Assembly: GCF_900104055.1 (NCBI RefSeq)
Contig: NZ_FNJQ01000019.1
Span: 1 to 64,000 of the forward strand
Reading direction: 5' to 3'
Origin: Pseudoselenomonas ruminantium
Lineage (GTDB): Bacteria > Bacillota > Negativicutes > Selenomonadales > Selenomonadaceae
DNA length: 64,000 nucleotides
The notes under the pieces: model-generated
The model's database searches: none
Seen by the model: only the letters and a program-made list of their open reading frames with translations
What the model was told of the DNA's origin: nothing
In this document: piece by piece, positions 16,835 to 24,952 of the stretch
Numbering within the stretch: the stretch's first letter is position 1
How the letters are laid out: the number at the start of each line of letters is the position of its first letter
Translations under genes and position numbers: made by a program

Positions 16835-18011
16835 TAAAAGCTATATCCTGCGCCGCCTGCGGGCGGAGGTCAACGTCGGCGGGCATATAATCGGTGCGGC
16901 GGTCGGTTCCGGTATGACCGCCAAGCTGGCGGCCATGGGCGGAGCGGATCTTTTGCTGGCACTTTCGGCGGGGAAATACCGCATCATGGGGCGCAGTTCG
17001 TTGAGCAGTTATTTCTGCTATGGCAACAGCAACCAGATGGTCATGGAGATGGGCAAGCGGGAGATCTTTCCCGTGGTACAGGATGTACCCTTGCTGTTTG
17101 GTCTGATGGCCAGCGATCCCTATCTGAAACTGTATGACTATCTGAAGCTGATCAAGGAATGCGGTTTTGCCGGCGTTGTGAATTCGCCGACACTGGCACT
17201 GGTGGATGGCAGTTTCCGCGAGGCGCTGGAAGAAGAAGGCAGTTCCTATGAACGGGAAGTGGCGGCGATAAACCTGGCCAATCAGCTGGATCTCTTGACC
17301 ATGGCTTTTGTGACTTCCGTGGAGGAAGCCGATAAGATGCTGGCCGTGGGGGCCGATATCATCTGTGTGCATATGGGACTTACGGCTGGCGGCCTCTTGG
17401 GAGCCAAGCGCCATCTGACCATCAGTGAGGCCCGGGGCATCGCGCAGGCAATCTTCGAGCTATGCCGGAAAAAGAAGCCGGATTGCCTGCGCATGGTCTA
17501 TGCCGGGCCGGCCAATACATTGATGGATATGCAGTATATATACCGCAATACGGACTGTCAGGGCTATATCGGTGGTTCGACCTTTGACCGCATACCGATG
17601 GAGAAATCCATCTATGATACCGTGAGTTCCTTCAAGCAGTACTGTAGTCCGGAAGCCATCGGCACATTGCGGGAACGCAAATGGGGCGGCAATCAGTTGG
17701 TGGAATCCATGCGCCGCTACATTGAGGAACACTATATGGATGATGTGAAGCTGGGCGACCTGGCCTTGGTGGCACATATGTCAGCGTCCTATATGGGCGG
17801 GCGCTTCAAGAAGGAAACGGGCATCAGCTTCACGGATTACCTTTTGCAATTCCGCATGGGCAAGGCCAAAGCTTTGCTGAAAAGCGACAAGAACCTGCAA
17901 TGCAAGGAAGTGGCCGCGCAGGTCGGTTATCATGATTATGTACAGTTTTCCAAGATGTTCCGCAAGCATGTGGGGATGTCTCCACGGGACTATCAAGGAA
18001 CATTAGATTAA
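16818..18011 (+). CDS. TIM-barrel sensor fused to AraC-type DNA-binding domain
   Basis: A 397-aa protein. Residues 1-285 repeat the PEP hydrolase-like barrel of the preceding gene (FGLMASDPYLKLYDYLKLIKECGFAGVVNSPTLALVDGSFREAL). Residues ~295-397 are a complete AraC/XylS double helix-turn-helix (LGDLALVAHMSASYMGGRFKKETGISFTDYLLQFRMGKAKALL, then VAAQVGYHDYVQFSKMFRKHVGMSPRDY). The barrel replaces the usual cupin-like sensor of AraC proteins. Either GTG 16818 or ATG 16821 could start it. Next to the pectin operon, it is the best candidate for its activator. The ligand is likely a late intermediate such as KDG, KDPG or PEP, which is inference only. Confidence 0.8.
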   Translation: MMAVYDKSYILRRLRAEVNVGGHIIGAAVGSGMTAKLAAMGGADLLLALSAGKYRIMGRSSLSSYFCYGNSNQMVMEMGKREIFPVVQDVPLLFGLMASDPYLKLYDYLKLIKECGFAGVVNSPTLALVDGSFREALEEEGSSYEREVAAINLANQLDLLTMAFVTSVEEADKMLAVGADIICVHMGLTAGGLLGAKRHLTISEARGIAQAIFELCRKKKPDCLRMVYAGPANTLMDMQYIYRNTDCQGYIGGSTFDRIPMEKSIYDTVSSFKQYCSPEAIGTLRERKWGGNQLVESMRRYIEEHYMDDVKLGDLALVAHMSASYMGGRFKKETGISFTDYLLQFRMGKAKALLKSDKNLQCKEVAAQVGYHDYVQFSKMFRKHVGMSPRDYQGTLD

Positions 18012-18034
18012 AAATAAGATACACCTATAAATTT

Positions 18035-18082
18035 AAAGTTGTGTTTATACGCATATCAAATGCTGAAAACACAACTTTTTTA
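18035..18082 (+). terminator. terminator of the TIM-barrel/AraC pair
   Basis: AAAGTTGTGTTT/AAACACAACTTT 12-bp perfect stem followed by TTTTTT. It separates the regulator genes from the pectin operon. Its right arm contains one of the AAACACA repeats. Confidence 0.85.
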
Positions 18083-18136
18083 TGGTTGGATTTCTGGAAA
18101 TAAATTTTAAACACAAGTAAAAAGGCGATAAACACA
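18067..18136 (+). promoter_or_regulatory. three AAACACA half-sites in 21-bp phase upstream of uxaB
   Basis: AAACACA occurs at 18067, 18109 and 18130. The spacings are 42 and 21 bp, so all three face the same side of the helix. The last two are extended (TAAACACA). AraC-family activators classically bind direct repeats 21 bp apart. A TATAAA (18142-18147) follows 5 bp after the last site with no -35 match, as expected for an activator-dependent promoter. Confidence 0.55.
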
Positions 18137-18211
18137 TTTACTATAAAGAATAAAACGATTAAAATAATAAGTAACAAGTAAGAAAACAGGCTGCGGGAGG
18201 TAAAATACAGT

Positions 18212-19711
18212 ATGGAACGGCTGAATTATGAAGTATTGGAGAAAAGTGGCTATCAGGGATACATCCTGAAAGAAGCACCAGTAAAGATGCTGCAGTTTGG
18301 CGAAGGCAATTTCCTGCGGGCCTTTGTGGATTACTTCTTTGATGTGGCCAATGAGAAAGCCGGCTGGCACGGCAAGGCCATTTTAACCCAGCCGCGGGGG
18401 AAAGGGAAGGATAAGGTCTTCAACGAACAGGAAGGCCTATACACCCTCTATATTCGGGGCAATGAGAAAGGCCAGAAGGTAGATGAACGACGGGTGATTT
18501 CGGTGGTGGAAAAATGTTATAACCCCCTGGAACATTTTGACAGACTGACTGAAGCTGCCTGCCTGGATACCTTGGAATATATCACCAGTAATACCACGGA
18601 AGCTGGCATCGTCTATGATCCCACTGCGAAACTCACGGACGTACCCCCTGCCAGCTTCCCGGCAAAACTGGCAAAACTATTGTATGCACGTTTTCAGGCA
18701 GGCAAGAAAGGTTTGATCATCCTGTCCTGTGAACTGATTGATCATAATGGCCGGGAACTGCAGAAAATTGTCCTGCAGCATGCCCGGGACTGGCAGCTGG
18801 GCGAAGGTTTCGTCCGCTGGATTGAAGAGGAGAACCTGTTCTGTTCCACGCTGGTGGACCGTATCGTTCCCGGTGAGATCCGGGATGCTGGTGAGATTGC
18901 GGCGCTGAATCAGATCAATGGTTATGAAGATAGATTGATGGATGTAGGTGAGGTCTTCGGCGTCTGGTATATTGAAGGGCCGAAGGAATTGGAGGACAGG
19001 CTCCCCTTCAAGCGGGCTGGACTGAATGTCCATGTGGTGCCGGATATCGCACCATACAAGAAGCGGAAGGTGCGCATCCTGAATGGCGCCCATACAGGCT
19101 TTGCCCTGGGCAGTTTCCTCGCAGGCAAGGATATCGTCAGGGATTGCATGAACGATGATGTGATCCGGGCGTTCATGAATCACATGCTCTATGAGGAAGT
19201 GATTCCCATCCTGCCGTTGGATCAGCAGGATTGTGAAAAATTTGCCGCTTCTGTGGCCGACCGGTTCAACAATCCGTTCATGGAACATCAGCTTCTCAGT
19301 ATTGCCCTGAATTCCACGGCTAAGTGGAAGGCGAGAGATATGGGCTCGCTGCTGGAATACCGGAAGAAGTTTGGCAAGCTGCCCAAAAGCCTCGTGATGA
19401 CGCTGGCGGCGTATATCGCCTTCTATTCCACTGATATTCAGGCACGGCAGGAAAAAGCACTTCTGTGCCGGCGCCCTCAGGGAGATATCTATCCGGTGCA
19501 GGATGATGACTGGGTACTGGATTTCTATTATGAGCATCGTCATAGCGATGATGCAGTCCTGGTCCATGATGTGCTGGCTTACGAAAAGATGTGGGGCTGC
19601 GATCTGACGCAGCTGCCTGGACTGGAAATGCAGGTGCTGAAGGATTTGCAGCTGATTCGCCAGAAAGGCACGAAGAAAGCCTTTGCCAGTTGTTTGTTGG
19701 CATGTGCCTGA
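18212..19711 (+). CDS. uxaB: tagaturonate reductase (altronate oxidoreductase)
   Basis: Reduces D-tagaturonate to D-altronate with NADH in the galacturonate (Ashwell) pathway; cytoplasmic. 499 aa, close to E. coli UxaB. The N-terminal nucleotide-binding segment MLQFGEGNFLRAFVDYFFD (~27-45) and the mannitol dehydrogenase-type block KKRKVRILNGAHTGFALGSFLAGKDIV (~285-311) mark the polyol-specific long-chain dehydrogenase family. Start ATG lies a normal distance behind GGGAGG. It is the first gene of the long pectin operon and follows the phased AAACACA sites. Confidence 0.93.
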   Translation: MERLNYEVLEKSGYQGYILKEAPVKMLQFGEGNFLRAFVDYFFDVANEKAGWHGKAILTQPRGKGKDKVFNEQEGLYTLYIRGNEKGQKVDERRVISVVEKCYNPLEHFDRLTEAACLDTLEYITSNTTEAGIVYDPTAKLTDVPPASFPAKLAKLLYARFQAGKKGLIILSCELIDHNGRELQKIVLQHARDWQLGEGFVRWIEEENLFCSTLVDRIVPGEIRDAGEIAALNQINGYEDRLMDVGEVFGVWYIEGPKELEDRLPFKRAGLNVHVVPDIAPYKKRKVRILNGAHTGFALGSFLAGKDIVRDCMNDDVIRAFMNHMLYEEVIPILPLDQQDCEKFAASVADRFNNPFMEHQLLSIALNSTAKWKARDMGSLLEYRKKFGKLPKSLVMTLAAYIAFYSTDIQARQEKALLCRRPQGDIYPVQDDDWVLDFYYEHRHSDDAVLVHDVLAYEKMWGCDLTQLPGLEMQVLKDLQLIRQKGTKKAFASCLLACA

Positions 19712-19722
19712 AAGGATTGGAT

Positions 19723-21210
19723 ATGGATAGGATAAAAGCAGTGCGCATCGCCGCAGAAGATAATGTGGCGGTGGCACTGACCAAGATAGATAAAGGGGAA
19801 TGCCTGCAGGTGGGGGATGTGGAAGTTACCGCCTGTGAGGAAATTCCCCAGGGACATAAGATTGCGTTGCAGTCTGTGGCAGAAAACGAGAACATCATCA
19901 AATACGGGTATCCCATCGGACATGCAGCCCAGGACATCAGTCCGGGCTGCTGGGTACATACCCATAACTTGCGGACTAATCTCAAGGGAGAAATAGAATA
20001 CGTTTACCATCCGGCGGTGCATGATCTGCCAGAGCAGCCAGCCCGGGAGTTTGCCGGGTATCTGAGACCAGATGGCCGGGCGGGTATCCGCAATGAGATC
20101 TGGATCATCCCCACAGTGGGCTGTGTCAATGATGTAGTGCTGAAGCTGGCGCGGGATAATCAGGATCTGTTGGGTGAACATATCGACGGCATCCATGCCT
20201 TCACGCATCCCTTCGGCTGCAGCCAGACCGGTGCGGACCATGCTCAGACCAGAAAGCTTCTGGCGGCTTTGGTCAATCACCCCAATGCCGGTGGTGTGCT
20301 GGTGGTGCACTTAGGTTGTGAGAACTGCACCCATGAACAGTTTGTGGAAGAATTGGGGGATTTTGACCGGGAACGGGTAAGGTTCCTCAACTGCCAGCAG
20401 GCAGAAGATGAACTGGCTGCCGGACGTCAGCTCCTGCAGGAACTTACAGCTTATGCCGGCAGGTTCAGACGGCAGTCCCTGCCAGCCAGCAAACTGGTGG
20501 TGGGGCTGAAGTGCGGAGCCTCTGATGGGCTTTCGGGAATCACCGCCAACCCCACGGTCGGCAGGTTCAGCGACCTGCTGCTGAGTCAGGGCGGCAGCAC
20601 CATCCTGACCGAGGTGCCGGAGATGTTCGGTGCCGAAGGCATCCTTCTGGGCAGGTGCCGCAATCGGCAGTTGTTTGACAAGGCGGCGGCCATGCTCAAT
20701 GGCTTCAAGGACTACTTCATCTCCCATCATGAGGTGGTCTACGACAATCCCAGCCCCGGCAACAAGCAGGGGGGCATCACCACACTGGAAGACAAGAGTT
20801 GTGGCTGTGTCCAAAAGGGAGGTACGGCGCCCATTGAAGATGTGCTGGGGTACGGGGAGCAGGTAAAGAAGCAAGGTTTGAACTTGCTCTATGGGCCGGG
20901 CAATGACCTGGTTTCCAGCACAGCTCTGGCTGCTGCTGGTGCTGCCTTGATCCTCTTCACCACAGGCCGGGGGACGCCCTTTGGTTCACCGGTACCCACC
21001 GTGAAGATTGCTACCAACAGCCGCCTGGCCCAGCATAAACCGCATTGGATTGACTTCAATGCCGGTACGGTGGCGGAAGGCGAAGCGTTGGACACGGCTG
21101 GTGGGCGCTTGCTGGACAAAGTCCTGCAGGTGGCCGGTGGCGAACTGACCTGCAATGAGAAAAACGGCTATCGCCAGATTTCCATATTCAAAGATGGTGT
21201 TGTTTTATAG
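19723..21210 (+). CDS. uxaA: altronate dehydratase
   Basis: Dehydrates D-altronate to 2-keto-3-deoxygluconate (KDG). 495 aa, the same size as the E. coli enzyme. An N-terminal SAF domain (~1-90, IPQGHKIALQSVAENENIIKYG) is followed by the catalytic UxaA domain. Conserved Cys/His are visible in THPFGCSQTGAD (~165), HLGCENC and LKCGASDGLSG. Start ATG 19723 has GAAAGGA upstream; a longer frame overlaps uxaB with no ribosome site. 11 nt after uxaB. Confidence 0.94.
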   Translation: MDRIKAVRIAAEDNVAVALTKIDKGECLQVGDVEVTACEEIPQGHKIALQSVAENENIIKYGYPIGHAAQDISPGCWVHTHNLRTNLKGEIEYVYHPAVHDLPEQPAREFAGYLRPDGRAGIRNEIWIIPTVGCVNDVVLKLARDNQDLLGEHIDGIHAFTHPFGCSQTGADHAQTRKLLAALVNHPNAGGVLVVHLGCENCTHEQFVEELGDFDRERVRFLNCQQAEDELAAGRQLLQELTAYAGRFRRQSLPASKLVVGLKCGASDGLSGITANPTVGRFSDLLLSQGGSTILTEVPEMFGAEGILLGRCRNRQLFDKAAAMLNGFKDYFISHHEVVYDNPSPGNKQGGITTLEDKSCGCVQKGGTAPIEDVLGYGEQVKKQGLNLLYGPGNDLVSSTALAAAGAALILFTTGRGTPFGSPVPTVKIATNSRLAQHKPHWIDFNAGTVAEGEALDTAGGRLLDKVLQVAGGELTCNEKNGYRQISIFKDGVVL

Positions 21211-21229
21211 GAAGGACTGATTTTCCGTT

Positions 21230-22663
21230 ATGAAGGCTTTTATGGGGAAAGATTTTATGCTCCGCAATCAGACAGGTGCGCGGCTGTATGAAGAATATGC
21301 CCGGGACTTGCCGCTGGTTGACTATCATTGCCATATCTCACCCAAAGAGATTTTTGAGGACCGCCGCTTTGACAATATCGCGCAGATTTGGCTGGGCGGG
21401 CGCAATGATGATGGCACTTACTTCGGTGACCATTATAAATGGCGGGTGATGCGCACCAACGGCGTACCCGAGGATATGGTTACCGGCGGGGCAGATCCCT
21501 ATGAGAAGTTCAGCGCTTTTACGAAATCGCTGGAAATGGCCATCGGCAATCCCATGTATCACTGGTGCAATCTGGAGCTGCATAAGTATTTTGGTGTGAC
21601 CGAACCCCTTACCGAAAGCAATATGAAAGCCGTCTGGGACAAGGCCAACGATATGCTGCAGCATAACCCGGATATGTCCGTGCGGGGGCTTATCCGTCAG
21701 TCCAAGGTCGCTTACATCGGCACTACGGATGATCCCATCGACACGCTGGAATGGCATGAGAAGCTGGCTGCCGATGAAACGGTGGAGTTCAAGGTCTGCC
21801 CCTCCTTCCGTCCGGACAAGGCGGTCAATATCCATAAAGAGGGCTTCCGTGAATATATGGAAAAACTGGCGGCCTGCGTGGGCAAGGAAAAACTGGCTTC
21901 CATTGAGGATGTGCTGGCGGCCCTTACGGAACGGATCGCTTATTTCAAGAAGCACGGCTGCCGGGCCAGCGACCATGGCCTTGATTATGTGATGTTCAAC
22001 CATCAGGGATTGGAGGCTGCGGATAAGGCCTATAAGAAAGCCCTTGACGGCGAAACGCTCACGACGGCGGAAGCCGAGGCTTATCAGACCGAAGTGCTGC
22101 TGCATCTGGCCCGGGAATACCATAAGCAGCAGATCGTGATGGAAATCCATTACTCCTGCAGCCGCGACAACAACGAAAAGATGTTTGCCCTGCAGGGGCC
22201 GGACACGGGGTTCGACATGATTGCCCAGACCACCTGCATCGGCAATCTGGCAAGGTTTATGAGTGAGCTTTACAGGGAAGGTAATCTGCCGCAGATGATT
22301 CTGTTCTCGCTGGACAGCACGGATTTTGACCGGATAGCCTCGCTGATGGGCTGCTTCCAGTCCGAGGAAATGCCCGGCAAGATCCAGATGGGTTCGGCCT
22401 GGTGGTTCCTCGATACCAAGGACGGCATGGAAAAGCAGATGCGCTCACTGGCCCGGCTTTCCCTGTTGGGGAATTTTGTCGGCATGCTGACCGATTCCCG
22501 TTCCTTCCTGTCCTATACCCGTCATGATTACTTCCGGCGCATCCTGTGCAATATCATCGGTGACTGGGTGGAACATGGAGAGTATCCCTGCCATGAAGCA
22601 TCTTTGCAGAAGATCGTGGAGGGCATCAGTTATAAAAATGCAGTCCGCTACTTCCACATTTAA
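21230..22663 (+). CDS. uxaC: uronate isomerase
   Basis: Isomerises D-galacturonate to D-tagaturonate (and glucuronate to fructuronate). It belongs to the amidohydrolase-like TIM barrel family; 477 aa. The metal-binding DYHCHISPKEI lies at ~31-41. EIHYSCSRDNNEKMF (~305) and the late block LSLLGNFVGMLTDSRSFLSYTRHDYFRRILC are diagnostic of UxaC. 19 nt after uxaA, in operon. Confidence 0.95.
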   Translation: MKAFMGKDFMLRNQTGARLYEEYARDLPLVDYHCHISPKEIFEDRRFDNIAQIWLGGRNDDGTYFGDHYKWRVMRTNGVPEDMVTGGADPYEKFSAFTKSLEMAIGNPMYHWCNLELHKYFGVTEPLTESNMKAVWDKANDMLQHNPDMSVRGLIRQSKVAYIGTTDDPIDTLEWHEKLAADETVEFKVCPSFRPDKAVNIHKEGFREYMEKLAACVGKEKLASIEDVLAALTERIAYFKKHGCRASDHGLDYVMFNHQGLEAADKAYKKALDGETLTTAEAEAYQTEVLLHLAREYHKQQIVMEIHYSCSRDNNEKMFALQGPDTGFDMIAQTTCIGNLARFMSELYREGNLPQMILFSLDSTDFDRIASLMGCFQSEEMPGKIQMGSAWWFLDTKDGMEKQMRSLARLSLLGNFVGMLTDSRSFLSYTRHDYFRRILCNIIGDWVEHGEYPCHEASLQKIVEGISYKNAVRYFHI

Positions 22664-22695
22664 AAGTGGCGATTTAAGGAAAGGATTTAGAGAGA

Positions 22696-23406
22696 ATGAA
22701 AGAGATATTCAAGCAGTTCAAGGAGATTGGGATTATCCCGGTGGTGGTCATGGAAGATGCACAGTATGCAGAACAGCTGGCAGATGTCCTCTGCGATAAC
22801 GGTCTGCCCTGTGCGGAGGTCACCTTCCGTACGGAGGCAGCTGCCGAGGTGATTTCCCGCATGGTGAAACATCGCCCGGAACTTCTGGTGGGGGCGGGCA
22901 CTGTGCTCACCACGCAGGAAGCAGATCTGGCCATCGCCGCGGGGGCAAAGTTCATCGTCAGCCCCGGCCTTAACCCCGAAGTGGTCCGGTACTGTCAGGC
23001 CAAGGGGATGCCGGTAGCTCCGGGAACCCAGACGCCCAGCGAAATGGAACAGGCCATCGGCCTGGGGCTGGATTTCGTGAAATTCTTCCCGGCGGAACCG
23101 GCTGGCGGCCTCAAGATGATCAAGGCGGTGGCTGCGCCCTACGGTCAGCTGGTCTTTATGCCGACAGGCGGCCTTACGCCGGAGAATGTCCGTGCCTATC
23201 TGGCCGATGACAAGATTCTGGCCTGCGGCGGCAGCTGGATGGTCAAGCAGCAGATGATGGCTGAGGGTGACTGGGACGGGATTGCCGGTCTGGTCCGTGA
23301 GGCTGCGGATATCGTCCGGGAAGTCCGGGGCAGGAAAACGGTCAATAGCCTCTATCGCAAGGACAAGTCAGACTATTTGAATAAGCGTAAATTGAAGATT
23401 TCTTGA
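22696..23406 (+). CDS. eda: KDPG aldolase
   Basis: Cleaves 2-keto-3-deoxy-6-phosphogluconate to pyruvate and glyceraldehyde-3-phosphate. 236 aa, about 20 longer than E. coli Eda because of a basic C-terminal tail (from ~212) with no clear role. The general-base Glu lies in CAEVTFRT (~37), the Schiff-base Lys in FVKFFPAEP (~116), and PTGGLTPENV follows. 32 nt after uxaC. Confidence 0.95.
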   Translation: MKEIFKQFKEIGIIPVVVMEDAQYAEQLADVLCDNGLPCAEVTFRTEAAAEVISRMVKHRPELLVGAGTVLTTQEADLAIAAGAKFIVSPGLNPEVVRYCQAKGMPVAPGTQTPSEMEQAIGLGLDFVKFFPAEPAGGLKMIKAVAAPYGQLVFMPTGGLTPENVRAYLADDKILACGGSWMVKQQMMAEGDWDGIAGLVREAADIVREVRGRKTVNSLYRKDKSDYLNKRKLKIS

Positions 23407-23433
23407 ATAGGCAATGGAAATGAGGTCATAAAC

Positions 23434-24918
23434 GTGGCGTTTTCCTGGAATCAAAAACTTTATGAGGAAATCCTGGCTAAGTTCAGAGCGCCTTTGCCCC
23501 GTGTCAGGTTCTGCCGGATCACGGACAGCAGATATCAGGAGCTCTGGCGTTCCGTGGAGGAAATCTACTATGAGCATCCGCTGGGCCCTTACAGGGGCAG
23601 CAAGGCGGAGCTCAAGGAAGATCTGTCGTACCGGGAGGAAAGATTGTTAGAGCGGCGCCGGCATGTGCTGTTCCATGGTCAGGCTATCCAGCAGGCCATT
23701 GATGATATGGCGCAGGCGGGCGGCGGCCGGGTGGAAATCCCGGCAGGCATCTGGTATACCGGTGCGCTGGAGCTCAAATCGCATGTAGAGCTGTATCTGG
23801 CGGCTGGTGCCAGGCTCTGCTTCATCCGCAACAAGAGCAATGTCTTCTATCCCCTGCGCTATACTCGCTGGGAAGGCGTGGAATGCATGAACTTTTCGCC
23901 GTTCATCTATGCGGAGGGCGCAGAGGACATCAGCATCACGGGACAGGGCACGCTGGACGGGCAGGCCGATGAATTCAACTGGATGCCCTGGAAATTCGGC
24001 TACTTCGGCGAGCCGGATCAGGAGGAGCAAAGACAGCGACTCTTCCGGGCTGGGGCAGAGGGACTTCCCGTTTCGCAACGCATTTTTACCGATGATGTAT
24101 CCACCCTGCGGCCGCCCTTCATCCAGTTCTACAACAGCAAGGATATCCGAATCATGGGCGTGCATATCGTCAATTCCCCCTTTTGGGAAATCAATCCGGT
24201 GCTCTGCGAGAATGTCTGGATCAAGGGTGTACATATTGAGACGGATCTCTACAACAACGATGGCATCGATCCGGAATCCAGCCGCAATGTGCTGATCGAG
24301 GATTGCTATTTTCTCACGGGGGATGACTGCATCGCGATAAAATCCGGGCGCAATGAGGATGGGCGTCGCATCGGCGTGCCGACGGCCAATGTGATCATCC
24401 GCCATAACCGCTTTGCCAATGGCCACGGCGGCATCACCTTGGGCAGTGAGATTTCCGGCGGGGTGCATGATGTGTTTGCGACAGGCAACCATTTCGACAG
24501 TCCCAACCTCGATTATCCCATCCGTTTCAAGACCAATGCCATGCGGGGGGGCACGCTGGAAAATGTCTATGTGAAGGACAGCGTGGTCAACAAGGCACGG
24601 CTGGCGGTGGTGCATGCGGATTTCTTTTACGAGGAAGGCCATGCAGGAGAAAACCTTCCGCAGCTGGATAATATCACGCTGGATGGTTTCCGGACCGCAG
24701 AGGGCGGCAGCATTGATGCACGTTATGCCTTTTATCTCAAGGGCTTTGCCGATGCGCCGATTGCCAATATCACCTTCCGGGATATGCAGCTGGAAGGGGT
24801 GAAAGGTGAGGCTGTGCTGGAAAATGTCCAGGGACTGGCCTTCGAGAATGTGACCATTAACGGAAGACGTCAGCCGGACCGGCTGGTGGATGTTGGCTCT
24901 GACGGGCAGGTCGGATAA
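23434..24918 (+). CDS. cytoplasmic GH28 polygalacturonase-family hydrolase
   Basis: Glycoside hydrolase family 28 (right-handed beta-helix), 494 aa. It lacks a signal peptide, so it should act inside the cell on imported oligogalacturonides. Catalytic set in order: NNDGIDPESS (~274), GDDCIAIKSG (~296), GHGGITLGSE (~330) and RFKTN (~363). An N-terminal ~75-residue extension before the helix (WRSVEEIYYEHPLGPYRG) is not assigned. The start is GTG. Position between eda and the symporter fits a digalacturonate- or oligogalacturonate-cleaving exo-enzyme. Rhamnogalacturonan hydrolase activity is an alternative. Confidence 0.85.
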   Translation: MAFSWNQKLYEEILAKFRAPLPRVRFCRITDSRYQELWRSVEEIYYEHPLGPYRGSKAELKEDLSYREERLLERRRHVLFHGQAIQQAIDDMAQAGGGRVEIPAGIWYTGALELKSHVELYLAAGARLCFIRNKSNVFYPLRYTRWEGVECMNFSPFIYAEGAEDISITGQGTLDGQADEFNWMPWKFGYFGEPDQEEQRQRLFRAGAEGLPVSQRIFTDDVSTLRPPFIQFYNSKDIRIMGVHIVNSPFWEINPVLCENVWIKGVHIETDLYNNDGIDPESSRNVLIEDCYFLTGDDCIAIKSGRNEDGRRIGVPTANVIIRHNRFANGHGGITLGSEISGGVHDVFATGNHFDSPNLDYPIRFKTNAMRGGTLENVYVKDSVVNKARLAVVHADFFYEEGHAGENLPQLDNITLDGFRTAEGGSIDARYAFYLKGFADAPIANITFRDMQLEGVKGEAVLENVQGLAFENVTINGRRQPDRLVDVGSDGQVG

Positions 24919-24952
24919 GAGCCGGACTTTTAACTGTGTTAGGAGGATCAAG

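Noticed and set aside
18067-18136. CRISPR-like array
   Set aside because: Only three 7-8 bp repeats with unequal gaps and no cas genes; a regulatory operator explains them better. No CRISPR array was seen anywhere in the window.
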